Positions 18,776 to 28,600 of a stretch of 64,000 nt of DNA are shown in pieces. The notes beneath the pieces were generated by a model. The model did not search any database and was not told where the DNA came from. It was given only the letters and a program-made list of their open reading frames with translations. A program made the translations under genes and the position numbers. The stretch is from a gamma proteobacterium symbiont of Ctena orbiculata (GTDB taxonomy: Bacteria > Pseudomonadota > Gammaproteobacteria > Chromatiales > Chromatiaceae), in assembly GCA_003058495.1 (NCBI GenBank), contig QBVC01000029.1, positions 1 to 64,000 of the forward strand, in the 5' to 3' direction. How positions within the stretch are numbered: position 1 is the first letter of the stretch; every line of letters begins with the position of its first letter.

Positions 18776-20539
18776 ATGATGCAAAGCCACCCGCGACAGA
18801 TCGCTCAATCGATCCTCACCGGTTTCGAGCGACACTTCTCCTTTTTCCAGGAGATCAGCAGCGCCGCCCGCCAGCGCTTCGAACTTGCCGATTGGGAGGC
18901 AGTCAGGGAGGCATCGGTCAAACGCATCAGTTTCTATGACCTGCGCGTGCAGGAGGCGATCTCGAGGCTGCGAAGCAACTTCGCTATCGATGATCTGGAT
19001 GAAGGGTTGTGGCAGCAGGTCAAGCTGCGCTATGCCGACATGCTCAAGACCCATAGCCGGCCGGAGCTGGCTGAGACCTTCTACAACTCCGTCTTCTGCC
19101 GCCTGTTTGAGCGCAAGTACTACGACAACGACAAGATATTCATCGAGTCGCAGGTCGATCGCGGCGAACTATCGGAGCGTTACCGCGTCTACATGTCCTT
19201 CCATGTGGCCGAGGGGGGGCTGACCGGGACGATCTGGGATATTCTCTCCGCCTTCTATTTCTCACTCCCCTATGAGGACATCAAACGGGATTGCGACCGG
19301 GTGGCGCAATCCCTGCTGGACCAGGCCGGTTTCGATGAACTGCCGTCGGATCTGCGCTTCGATCTGCTGGAGTCGCCTTTTTACCGAAACAAGGCCGCCT
19401 ACATCATTGGAAGGATGGTCTACGGGGATAAGAGCCGCCCGTTCATTCTGCCGCTGATCAATAACGAAGACGGCGGTCTCTACGTTGATACCCTGCTCAT
19501 CCGAGGCCACCATGTTGAGGCGGTTTTCAGCTTCGCGCGCGCCTACTTCATGGCCAAGACACCGGTACCGGCTGCCACGGTCGAGTTCCTGCACAGCATC
19601 ATGCCCTATAACACACTGGCCGAACTCTACAACAGCATCGGATTCCACAAGCAGGCCAAAAACGAATTCTACAGGGACCTGCTCAACCATCTTCAAGCCA
19701 GCGAGGATCTCTTCGTCACCGCGGCCGGGACACCGGGGATGGTGATGCAGGTATTCACCCTGCCCTCCTTCCCTTATGTCTTCAAGGTGATACGTGACCG
19801 CTTTCCCCCACAGAAGGAGGTCACCCACAAACTGGTGAAGGAGCGCTATTTCCAGGTCAAGAAACACGATCGAATCGGGCGCATGGCGGATACCCTCGAT
19901 TTCATGGATGTCGCCCTTCCCATGGACAGGATCGAACCCTCACTGTTGAAGGAGCTTAAGGATACGGTCGCCTCTCAGCTCGAATATGAGGGCGACATGC
20001 TGGTGATAAGACACATCTATATCGAGCGCCGGATGGTGCCGCTCAATCTCTATATCCAAGATGCGGATGAGCATCGGATCAAACAGATCCTTGATGATTG
20101 GGGACTGGCGATAAAGCAGCTGATGGGGGTCAATATCTTTCCCGGCGACCTGCTGTTCAAAAACTTCGGCGTCAACTGTCAAGGCAAGGTGGTTTTCTAC
20201 GACTACGACGAGATCTGCTATCTCAGCGAAGTCAATTTCCGCAGGATCCCTCCGCCCCGCAGCTCCCTCGATCTCTACCGGGACGAGCCCTGGTACAGCA
20301 TCAATCCCAACGACGTCTTTCCGGAGGAGTTCATAACCTTCCTCACCACGAACGCCAAGATCCGCAAGATGCTGGTGGATCTGCATCCCGAGCTTTTCGA
20401 CCACAGTTACTGGCGCCAGGCCCAGGAGAATCTTGCCGCAGGAATCCAGGCCGATGTATTTCCCTATCCGCAGAGGCTACGCTTTAAACGACCTGAAACA
20501 GCGCCAGTCGCAACGATGCAAATTGCCAGCACGGCTTGA
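18776..20539 (+). CDS. aceK: Isocitrate dehydrogenase kinase/phosphatase AceK
   Basis: 587 residues, matching the bifunctional AceK family (about 580). AceK phosphorylates or dephosphorylates isocitrate dehydrogenase and so sets the split between the TCA cycle and the glyoxylate shunt. Recognisable stretches are ILTGFERHFSFFQEI at the N-terminus, GGLYVDTLLIRGHHVEAVFSF, FTLPSFPYVFKVIRDRFPP (kinase core) and NFGVNCQGKVVFYDYDEICY (metal/catalytic region). It is transcribed away from aceBA, unlike the aceBAK operon of enterics. ATG at 18776; a second ATG codon follows immediately. Confidence 0.96.
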   Translation: MMQSHPRQIAQSILTGFERHFSFFQEISSAARQRFELADWEAVREASVKRISFYDLRVQEAISRLRSNFAIDDLDEGLWQQVKLRYADMLKTHSRPELAETFYNSVFCRLFERKYYDNDKIFIESQVDRGELSERYRVYMSFHVAEGGLTGTIWDILSAFYFSLPYEDIKRDCDRVAQSLLDQAGFDELPSDLRFDLLESPFYRNKAAYIIGRMVYGDKSRPFILPLINNEDGGLYVDTLLIRGHHVEAVFSFARAYFMAKTPVPAATVEFLHSIMPYNTLAELYNSIGFHKQAKNEFYRDLLNHLQASEDLFVTAAGTPGMVMQVFTLPSFPYVFKVIRDRFPPQKEVTHKLVKERYFQVKKHDRIGRMADTLDFMDVALPMDRIEPSLLKELKDTVASQLEYEGDMLVIRHIYIERRMVPLNLYIQDADEHRIKQILDDWGLAIKQLMGVNIFPGDLLFKNFGVNCQGKVVFYDYDEICYLSEVNFRRIPPPRSSLDLYRDEPWYSINPNDVFPEEFITFLTTNAKIRKMLVDLHPELFDHSYWRQAQENLAAGIQADVFPYPQRLRFKRPETAPVATMQIASTA

Positions 20540-20555
20540 AAAAATTCATGCCGGG

Positions 20556-20755
20556 AATGGACGCAAATCACCACAATATATCGCAAATTGCATATCCATG
20601 AGATTGACATAAATGGATTCAAACACATGGTCTACAGATGATGTGGTTGGGAGACTCCGCGGGATGCTGGTAGGCATTGTACTGATTTGAAAGTCAGTCG
20701 CAGATTTCCATCGCAATAGACCATTTGCGCTTATTTGCGGTGATTTGCGTCCATT
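20556..20755. repeat. Inverted-repeat element, same family as 9021-9257
   Basis: Left arm 20556-20590 and right arm 20721-20755 are inverted copies with 29 of 35 matches, both made of the GGACGCAAATCACC / GCAAAT motif. The 130 bp between them have no ORF and are unlike the core of the 9021 element. It fills the space between the convergent aceK and glycosyltransferase genes. Confidence 0.65.
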
Positions 20756-20775
20756 TGCGGTTTATGCTTAATCCG

Positions 20776-22176
20776 TTACTGCGCGCCCTTGCCGAGCAGA
20801 ACCACCTCGATGGTCTGCAGCAGGATGACTAAATCGAGCATGGTGCTGGCGTTCTTAACGTAGTAGAGATCATATTCGAGCTTTCGCTTGGCATCCTCTT
20901 CCGAGGCCCCGTAGGGGTAGAGCAGCTGCGCCCAACCGGTCAATCCCGGCTTGACCCAGTGACGTTGCAGATAGTAGGGGATATCGTTGGACAGCTGGAG
21001 TACAAACTCCGGCCGCTCGGGACGGGGGCCCACCAGGCTCATGTCCCCGTTGAGAATGTTGTAGATCTGCGGCAGCTCGTCGAGCCGGGTTTTTCTCAGG
21101 AATCCCCCCAGCTTGGTAATGCGCGCATCGTTTTTGCTTGCCCACCTGGCGACACCGTCCGCCTCCGCGTCGGTTCGCATACTGCGGAATTTGTAGACCT
21201 TGAACAGTTTACCGTTTTTACCGACCCGCACCTGGTTGTAGAGGATGGGATCCCGTCCACCCGACTCGATAAAGCTGGCGATTGCAACCAGCACCATAAT
21301 CGGTGCGGCGAAGACGAATATGACTATCCCCACGGACATGTCAAATGTCTTCTTGATGGTCCGGTTCAACGCCCTTTGCCGGTAGCCATCGGCATACAGC
21401 ATCCAGCTTGGATAGAGCAGGTCGATATTGATGATGGAGAGTTCCTTCTCGAAAAAGGTCAACAGGTCGAGTATCTGAATACCCTTTATCTTGCACTCCA
21501 GGAGTTCGTGGTTCGGCAGCTTCTTGCGTCGGTCATCCACCGCCACCACGATTTCGTCGACCGCCATACGATTCGAAATTTCCAGCAGTGTCTGATCCTT
21601 TACGATCTGCCGCTCCTCATCGATCAGTTCGATTCTGTCACCCAGGTTGACATAGCCGACGACGACTATACCCACGGTATCCTTGACCTTGACCGACTCC
21701 TCAATTCGATCCGCATTGATCCCCACGCCCAACACCAATACGCGGCGCTTGAGGGTCTTGTCCGATGTAACCCTGACAAACAGGGTCCTGGCGACGAGTA
21801 TACCCAACAGCGAGATGATGAGGCCTTGGGTCAGCAGTGGGCGCTCCGCGACGGGAAACAGATTCAGGCTAATGAACAGAAACGCCATTATCGTTCCACC
21901 CACGAGAAAACCTAAAATCAGCCGTAGCAGAAAACCCGACGAAGAGGCCATAGACCCTTTTTGATACAGGCCCAGTGCCGTCAACGAGGAAAACATGATC
22001 ACGGAGAAGGTGGCCGGTAGATTTTTCAGTGTCTGGTCGCTGAGATCGAGCAGGCTGCCGCCGAATTCATGGCGCAGATAGAATGCACCCAGTATGGATG
22101 CAAAGAAGATCAGGATCTCTATGACAGCAAGGAGGACAACCGCTTTAGAGATATAGACACCGAAAAGCTTGATCAT
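20776..22176 (-). CDS. Polyprenyl glycosylphosphotransferase for exopolysaccharide (EpsB-like)
   Basis: 466 residues. Four to five N-terminal helices are followed by a soluble Rossmann-like region, another helix near residue 285, and the bacterial sugar transferase domain (YNQVRVGKNGKLFKVYKFRS, KTRLDELPQIYNILNGDMSL, VGPRPERPEFV, KPGLTGWAQL). This is the WbaP/EpsB architecture that transfers the first sugar-phosphate to undecaprenyl phosphate in EPS synthesis. It most resembles the PEP-CTERM-associated subtype. No other polysaccharide gene is near, so it is an orphan initiator here. ATG start at 22176, preceded by about 250 bp of non-coding DNA. Confidence 0.9.
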   Translation of the reverse strand: MIKLFGVYISKAVVLLAVIEILIFFASILGAFYLRHEFGGSLLDLSDQTLKNLPATFSVIMFSSLTALGLYQKGSMASSSGFLLRLILGFLVGGTIMAFLFISLNLFPVAERPLLTQGLIISLLGILVARTLFVRVTSDKTLKRRVLVLGVGINADRIEESVKVKDTVGIVVVGYVNLGDRIELIDEERQIVKDQTLLEISNRMAVDEIVVAVDDRRKKLPNHELLECKIKGIQILDLLTFFEKELSIINIDLLYPSWMLYADGYRQRALNRTIKKTFDMSVGIVIFVFAAPIMVLVAIASFIESGGRDPILYNQVRVGKNGKLFKVYKFRSMRTDAEADGVARWASKNDARITKLGGFLRKTRLDELPQIYNILNGDMSLVGPRPERPEFVLQLSNDIPYYLQRHWVKPGLTGWAQLLYPYGASEEDAKRKLEYDLYYVKNASTMLDLVILLQTIEVVLLGKGAQ

Positions 22177-22433
22177 GACTGCGCTGTTTCTATCCTTCGA
22201 CCGGGTATTTTGCGGAAATATGACTATCCGGAACCGTAAAACTATAAATAGTCACTTCAGCTTACCGGTTAATAGCGTCCAGATTCTAACAAATTTTAAG
22301 CAAAGGTGACCGCTTGGATTGGTATTCTCGTTATTCGTCGAACGATACCGCCCTGAAGAGTGTCGCCTCGGATCGGCACTCCCCTCTATAATCAGCCTCA
22401 TACCCAACAGTTAACATTTTCGAGGAGATCCTC

Positions 22434-22637
22434 ATGCCGTATGTCAATATCAAGGTCACCAGGGAAGGCGTCAGCAAACAGCAGAAACAGCAGCTCATCG
22501 CCGGTGCCACCCAGTTGTTGGCGGACGTATTGGGAAAAAACCCGGCGACAACATTTGTCACCATTGAAGAGGTCGAGACGGACAACTGGGGTGTCGCCGG
22601 AGAACAGGTCACGGAACGCCGCAAAAAGGGGCTCTGA
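22434..22637 (+). CDS. 4-oxalocrotonate tautomerase family protein
   Basis: 67 residues with the family's catalytic proline directly after the initiator Met (MPYVNIKVTREG), giving Pro1 after Met removal. The length, the pattern of two short beta-alpha units and the late arginine positions fit the small 4-OT subunit, which usually forms hexamers. The substrate cannot be read; these are often annotated only as tautomerases. The ATG follows GAGGAGATCCTC, a strong ribosome site. It is monocistronic and ends at a palindromic terminator. Confidence 0.85.
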   Translation: MPYVNIKVTREGVSKQQKQQLIAGATQLLADVLGKNPATTFVTIEEVETDNWGVAGEQVTERRKKGL

Positions 22638-22675
22638 ACAGAGGGGCGTTCGCCTGGCGGATGCGAACAGAGATT

Positions 22676-22704
22676 AAACCCGCTCAATTGAGCGGGTTTA
22701 TTTT
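22676..22704. terminator. Palindromic bidirectional terminator between tautomerase and adk
   Basis: A perfect 24-nt palindrome (12-bp arms, 22676-22699, built on CCCGCTCAATTGAGCGGG) followed on the plus strand by a T-rich stretch. It lies between convergent genes and probably serves both; the minus-strand T-run is weaker. Confidence 0.75.
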
Positions 22705-22737
22705 CATTCTCTGATGGTACGGGATAACCGGCCGATC

Positions 22738-23379
22738 TCAGCCGCCCAGTCTCTCCCGGATAGCGTTGACCACCAGGTCACTCTCGGTGGCCGTTACGCT
22801 CAGCAGCATATTTTCGTTTTTGTAGAAATCGACAAGCGGGGCGGTCTTTTCGTTGTAGACGTCGAGCCGGTTGGAGATCGCCTCCTCGGTCTCGTCGTCA
22901 CGCTGCACCACGCTGCCTCCACACTTGTCGCATACCCCCTCGACCTTGGTCGGCATGCTCTTGACGTTGTAGATCGCACCGCAGTCGACACAGGTGCGGC
23001 GGGTGGTAAGACGATCGAGGATGACCTCGCGCGGCACGTCGATCTCCACCGCAAAATCGAGATCGACACCGATCTTCTGCAGCAGCTCCTTGAGTGCCTC
23101 GGCCTGGGGAATGGTGCGGGGAAAGCCGTCCAGGAGAAACCCCTTCCCACAGTCGGGTTCCTGCAGACGCTGCTCCATGATCCCCATGATCAGATCGTCG
23201 GGGACCAGGTCGCCCGCCTTCATGTAGGCCTCGGCCTGTCTGCCCAGTTCGCTGCCGGCCTGTACGGCTCCGCGCAGGATATCTCCGGTTGAGATCTGCA
23301 CCGAGCCATCCAGCTGTGTCAACAACTTGGCCACCGTCCCTTTTCCTGCACCAGGTGCACCCAACAGAATCAGTTTCAT
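22738..23379 (-). CDS. adk: Adenylate kinase
   Basis: 213 residues, long-lid adenylate kinase (AMP + ATP to 2 ADP). The P-loop GAPGAGKGT is at residues 8-16, the AMP-binding STGDILR at 30-36 and LLDGFPRT at 82-89. The lid carries a four-cysteine zinc site, C130, C133, C150 and C153. The E. coli-type enzyme has no such cysteines, so this is the zinc-bearing variant. It is monocistronic here, ends at a shared terminator and begins with ATG at 23379. Confidence 0.97.
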   Translation of the reverse strand: MKLILLGAPGAGKGTVAKLLTQLDGSVQISTGDILRGAVQAGSELGRQAEAYMKAGDLVPDDLIMGIMEQRLQEPDCGKGFLLDGFPRTIPQAEALKELLQKIGVDLDFAVEIDVPREVILDRLTTRRTCVDCGAIYNVKSMPTKVEGVCDKCGGSVVQRDDETEEAISNRLDVYNEKTAPLVDFYKNENMLLSVTATESDLVVNAIRERLGG

Positions 23380-23554
23380 TGATCGCTCCTATATTCTTGC
23401 TCTAGATTTAGCTTCTTTGCCTCGCGACGATCCAAAGCCGGTTGAATCAATCGCGGGGGCTGATTGTCAAAACCGGCGCTATTATACTGATTTCGGGCAG
23501 CAGGATGTCTCCCGAAAATTTATGACCGGATAAACAACCGATTCGACTTCTGGA

Positions 23555-24226
23555 ATGGCCCCTTGCATGGAATATCCGAGTGAACAGACCAGCGCATTCA
23601 GGATCCCGGACCTCCTCGCCAGGTCTCTGGCCCCGCTCTGCCTGCTCGGGCTGATGGCCATCCCCGGCTGCTCCACCTCGCCACCCCGCAACATGGCGGA
23701 TGCCTGCGAGATATTCGAGGAGAAGGATGATTGGTATGAGGCATCCGACGAGTCCTTCGACAAGTGGGGGGTGCCGATCCACGTGCAGCTGGCGATCATT
23801 CACCAGGAGTCCCGCTTCGAGCAGGATGCGAAACCTCCCAGGGAGAAGCTGTTCTGGTTCATTCCCTGGTTTCGCAAATCCTCCGCCTATGGCTATGCCC
23901 AGGCCCAGGACAGCACCTGGGAGTGGTATAAGCGGGAGACCGGAAATGGCTGGGCCGACCGAAACGACTATGAGGATGCGGTCGATTTCATCGGCTGGTA
24001 CGGCAGCGTCTCGTACCGCAAGCTGGGCATCTCGAAGTGGGACGCCTACCGGCAATACCTCGCCTACCACGAGGGTCATGGCGGCTACAAGCGCGCCAGC
24101 TATCGCAAAAAACCCTGGTTGATGAAGGTGGCCCGCAAGGTCGAAGGCAATGCCAAGCGCTATCGGGCGCAGATCGCGACGTGCAGGGAGGAACTGGAGC
24201 GCGGCTGGAGTCTGTGGCCGTTCTGA
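23555..24226 (+). CDS. Lipoprotein with lytic-transglycosylase-like domain
   Basis: 223 residues. A basic N-terminus and hydrophobic segment lead to a lipobox LMAIPGC (Cys near residue 39), so it is a predicted outer-membrane or periplasmic lipoprotein. The mature part carries an SLT-like pattern: IHVQLAIIHQESRFEQDA with the catalytic-type Glu, then AYGYAQAQDSTWEWY and YLAYHEGHGGY. Such proteins cut peptidoglycan, but the substrate is inferred. The signal region is longer than usual. A start at M5 (23567) would shorten it, and neither start has a clear ribosome site. Confidence 0.8.
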   Translation: MAPCMEYPSEQTSAFRIPDLLARSLAPLCLLGLMAIPGCSTSPPRNMADACEIFEEKDDWYEASDESFDKWGVPIHVQLAIIHQESRFEQDAKPPREKLFWFIPWFRKSSAYGYAQAQDSTWEWYKRETGNGWADRNDYEDAVDFIGWYGSVSYRKLGISKWDAYRQYLAYHEGHGGYKRASYRKKPWLMKVARKVEGNAKRYRAQIATCREELERGWSLWPF

Positions 24227-24693
24227 CTCGCCGCTGATTTAGGAGAAAGCTGACAGAATTGCATCTCAGAAGCTTGCAGGATTTGAATCCGTGCGGAAAA
24301 ATCAAGCTCAAGCTCTGTGAACGCAAGGCTGTGCACATACAGCCTATCGATGCATCACACTTCCACTTGTGCTGACAAATCCTGCACCTGAGAGGGCTGT
24401 CCGCGAATCCGGTCTTTACCTCTTTAGTCCAATGTTTGGCTGCCGATATAGAGAGAAATCCAGATAGGCCAATAGGGTTGAATTTCATACACCTGGATAT
24501 AGAGTTGTTTTTAAGGAGAGAGGACAAAAACCAGCTGCTTTTCAATAGTCACTATTAAGGTTTTTAATGCCGAATGCCAACCTTGAAACTTAATACTTTC
24601 TATTGAATCCATTCGATGGACCAATACTTAAGTCAACACTACACTATGTAAGGTTTCTCCCGGCTTACCCTTTTATGACATTTGGCAAAGGCT
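24227..24693. other. Long leader upstream of the rnf cluster with an inverted repeat
   Basis: 467 bp without a supported gene. An imperfect inverted repeat, 24264-24284 and 24376-24392, shares the 11-mer TGCAGGATTTG; a smaller hairpin (GGCTGT / ACAGCC) lies between its arms. Further on, TAATACTTTCTATT (24591-24604) is also found upstream of mdh (10898-10911). A 185-residue minus-strand frame across this stretch runs into the lipoprotein gene and has no recognisable domain, so it is not called. Confidence 0.45.
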
Positions 24694-25572
24694 ATGGATT
24701 TTGACATCGCACTAAATATCACATCGGCTATCCTCTTCATGGGGATACTGGGTCTGTTGCTCTCTTCGATGCTCGCCTTTGCCAACAAAAAGCTCTGGGT
24801 CTTCGAGGATCCGCGCATCGACGAGATCGAGAGCATGCTGCCCGCGACCAACTGCGGCGCCTGCGGCAATGCCGGCTGCCGGCCCTTCGCTGAGGCCCTG
24901 ATCTCCGGCGAGGTCGCCCCGGCGCAATGCACGGTGAGCAGCGCCGAGGCCATCAACGAGATCGCGGACTACCTGGGTGTCGACAGCGGCGATGTGGTGA
25001 AACGGGTCGCCCGCCTGGCCTGCGCCGGTGGCTCCCACGTGGCACGCATGCGCGCCCATTACGACGGACTCGAGAGTTGTCGCGCCGCGGCGGTGGTCGC
25101 CGGCGGACCGAAGAGCTGTACCTGGGGCTGCATCGGCCTGGCCGATTGCGCCGATGTGTGCGACTTTGACGCCATCACCATGGACCGATACGGACTGCCC
25201 CAGGTGGACAGCGAAAAATGCACCGCCTGTGAGGATTGCGTGGAGATCTGCCCGAAAGACCTCTTCTCCATCCAGCCGGTCGATCGCAGACTCTGGGTCG
25301 CCTGCAAGAACCTGCAACACGGCGACACCGCGGAGCGTGAATGCGAGGTTGCCTGCAACGCCTGCGAGCGTTGTGTGAAAGATTCGCCGGAAGGCTTGAT
25401 CTCGATCCAAAACAATCTGGCTGTTGTCGACTACAGTAAAAACAGCCTGGCGTCACCGGTGGCGACAGAACGCTGTCCAACCGGCGCCATTGTCTGGCTC
25501 GATGACGACAAGGGAGCGATCAAGGGCATCCACGCCAAGCGTATCGTGCGCAAAGAAGCGCTCCCATTGTAA
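24694..25572 (+). CDS. rnfB: RnfB-like iron-sulfur subunit of the Rnf ion-translocating complex
   Basis: 292 residues from the ATG at 24694 (a TTG four codons upstream is possible). An N-terminal membrane anchor (residues 8-30) precedes the 4Fe-4S domain, with C54, C57, C62 and C79 (TNCGACGNAGC), then ferredoxin-like motifs CTACEDCVEICPKD and ACNACERCVKDSP plus further cysteines in CTWGCIGLADCADVC. RnfB is the electron-entry or exit subunit facing the cytoplasm, exchanging electrons with ferredoxin. It is the first gene of the cluster and is followed directly by the PFOR gene, so the two are probably functional partners. Usual enteric gene order starts with rnfA, so this arrangement is different. 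Confidence 0.92.
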   Translation: MDFDIALNITSAILFMGILGLLLSSMLAFANKKLWVFEDPRIDEIESMLPATNCGACGNAGCRPFAEALISGEVAPAQCTVSSAEAINEIADYLGVDSGDVVKRVARLACAGGSHVARMRAHYDGLESCRAAAVVAGGPKSCTWGCIGLADCADVCDFDAITMDRYGLPQVDSEKCTACEDCVEICPKDLFSIQPVDRRLWVACKNLQHGDTAERECEVACNACERCVKDSPEGLISIQNNLAVVDYSKNSLASPVATERCPTGAIVWLDDDKGAIKGIHAKRIVRKEALPL

Positions 25573-25658
25573 CAGGCGGCGGCAGTTTCGTTTCTGAGGC
25601 AATAAGGCTAGCGTTGTACCTCAGATAAGAGACCCCTATCCAAGTAACTAGACTAGAG

Positions 25659-28600
25659 ATGTGTTCAATGTTTGGTAAGAAAGACGAGAAGAGCTTCAAG
25701 TATCCCGGTATTCGCATGGCAATGGACGGCAATGGTGCGGTGATCATGTGTGAGCGGGAGGCCTCGGATGCGGCGGGCGCCTATCCGATCACACCCTCGA
25801 CCCAGATGGGCGAGTACTGGGCGGAAGAGACGGCCAAGGGGCATATCAATGTCTCGGACCGCTCGTTGATCTTCATCGAACCCGAATCGGAGCACGCCGC
25901 GGCGGCGGTGACCGCCGGCATGTCGATGACCGGCCTGCGCGCAACCAACTTCTCCTCGGCCCAGGGCATCGCGTTCATGCATGAATCCCTCTATGCCGCG
26001 GTGGGAAAGCGTCTGCCCTATGTCCTCAACATCGGCTGCCGCGCCATCACCAAGGCCTCGCTGAACGTTCACTGCGGCCACGACGACTTCCACTGCATCG
26101 ACGATACGGGCTTTTTCCAGGTCTTCGCCAACAATGCCCAGGGCGCCGCCGACCTCAACCTGATCGGGCGCAAGATCGCCGAACTCTCCCTGACCCCTGC
26201 GGCGGTGGCCCAGGACGGCTTCCTCACCACCCATCTCATCGAACCCCTGATGGTGCCGGAGCGGGAGCTGATCGCCGAGTTCCTCGGCCGCCCCGACGAT
26301 GAAATAGAGTGTCCGACACCGGCCCAGAAGCTCCTCTTCGGCGAGACCCGACGCCGTGTTCCCATGGTCTGGGATGTGGACAATCCGATGCTCTCCGGAT
26401 CGGTGCAGAACCAGGACGCCTATATGCAGACCGTCGCCGCCCAGCGTCCCTACTTCTTCCAGCATATCCCGGAGATCGCCGACCAGGTGATGGAGGAGTA
26501 CTACCAGCTCACCGGCCGCCGCTATCAGCGCCTCGGCTGCTACAACACCGAGAAGGCCGACTATGTGATCGTCGGCATGGGCTCGATGATCGTGCAGGCC
26601 CATGGGGTCGCCGACTACCTGGAGAAAAACCGCAAGCTCAAGGTGGGCGTGGTCGACATCACCATGTTCCGCCCCTTCCCCGGCGATCTCCTCGGCGCCG
26701 TGCTGAAAGGCAAGAAGGGTGTCTGCGTGCTGGAACGCACCGACCAGCCGCTGGCGGAAGATCTGCCGCTGATGCGCGAAGTGCGATCGGTGCTCTCCAA
26801 GTGCATCGAGAACGGCCAGGCCGCCGCAGGCAAACAGGCGCTGCCCTATCCCGATTACGACAGCTACGGCAGTTTCAGCGACGCCCCAAGGCTCTACTCC
26901 GGCGCCTACGGACTGGGTTCTAGAGATCTGCAGCCCGAGGGGCTGATCGCCGCGGTGGAGAACATGCTGCCCGATGGCGAGCATCGCAAGTTCTTCTACC
27001 TGAGCATCGATTTTATCCGCGAAGCGGACAATCCGAAACAGGAGATCCATATCCAGCGGCTGCTCGAGGCCTATCCCGAAGTGGGCAAAATGGCCCTGCG
27101 CGGATCGGAGAATCCCAATCTGATGCCCGAGGGATCGATCACCGTACGGATGCACTCCGTGGGCGGCTGGGGCGCCATCACCACCGGCAAGAACCTGGTG
27201 ATGACCCTCTATGATCTGCTCGGCTACGAGATCAAGGCCAACCCCAAGTACGGTTCCGAAAAGAAGGGGCAGCCCACCACCTACTATCTCTCCGCGGCGC
27301 CGACGCCGATCCCGCTGAACTGCGAATACCACTATGTGGATGTGGTGCTGAGCCCCGACCCCAACGTCTTCGGCCATTCCAATCCCCTGGCCGGCCTGAA
27401 AGAGGGCGGCACCCTGATCATCCAGTCCAATCTCGGCAGTGCCGATGCGGTGTGGCAGACATTCCCGCGCTGGATGCAGCAGCAGATCGTCGACAACGAG
27501 ATCCACGTCTTCTATGTGGACGGCTTCAAGATCGCCCGCGAGGAGGCCACCGATGCCGACCTGCAGCTGCGTATGCAGGGCAACGCCTTCCAGGGTGCCT
27601 TCTTCGCCGGCTCGCCGCTGATGGAGATGGCCGGGCTCGACGAGAAGAAGCTGTTCGGCGCCATCGAGGACCAGCTGGAGCATAAATTCGGCAGCAAGGG
27701 CCGCCGCGTGGTGGAAGACAACCTGCGCGTGGTAAGACGCGGTTTCGACGAGATCCATGAGATCACCGACAAGGTGGTCGGATCCGCGACCCAGGTAGCG
27801 GTAAAGAAAGAGCTCGGCATGCCGGTGATGCTGAAGCAGCTGCCCCAGGCGGATGGGGGCATCTCCGATGTGCATCGCTTCTGGGAGCAGACCGGCAGCT
27901 TCTACGCCACCGGCAAGGGCAACGAGAATCTCTCCGACCCCTATCAGGCGCTATCCCTGATCCCCGCCGCCACCGGCGTGTTTCGCGACATGACCCAGAT
28001 CCGTTTCGACTATCCCAAGTGGGTCGCCGAAAACTGTACCGCCTGCGGCGACTGCTACGTGGTCTGCCCGGACAGCGCGATCCCGGGCCTGGTCAACAGC
28101 GTCGGTGATGTCTTCAACACCGCCATCAACCGTATCGAGACCGCAGGCCGTCCCACCCAGTATCTCCGCCGTGAGAGCCGTAACGTGGAAAAGCGGCTGC
28201 GCGAGCTGCTCAACGAAGGGGGCGAGGCCGCGAACGTCAGAGAGCGCCTCGATCAGGCGGTTCTGGAGTCGATCGCCGCAGCGGAGATCGAAGAGGAGTC
28301 CCGCCCGGCCCTCGAAGAGGAGTTCGGTCTCTTCCTCGACGCCCTGGGCGAGTTCGACTTCTCCGTCACCAAGCCCTATTGGAACAACATGGAGAAGAAG
28401 AACAAGAACAGCGGCGGTCTCTTCTCCATCACCGTCAATCCCTACACCTGTAAGGGCTGCATGGAGTGTGTCGAGATCTGCGAGGACGACGCCCTGGTCG
28501 CCACCCATCAGGATGAGGCGGCGATCAAGCGCATGCGGGACGACTGGGAGATCTGGCTCGATCTCCCCACCAGCCACCCCTCCTTCAACCGCATCGACGA

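Noticed and set aside
23988..24545. 185-codon minus-strand frame upstream of rnfB
   Set aside because: It overlaps the lipoprotein gene antisense over half its length, has no known domain and contains the inverted repeat.
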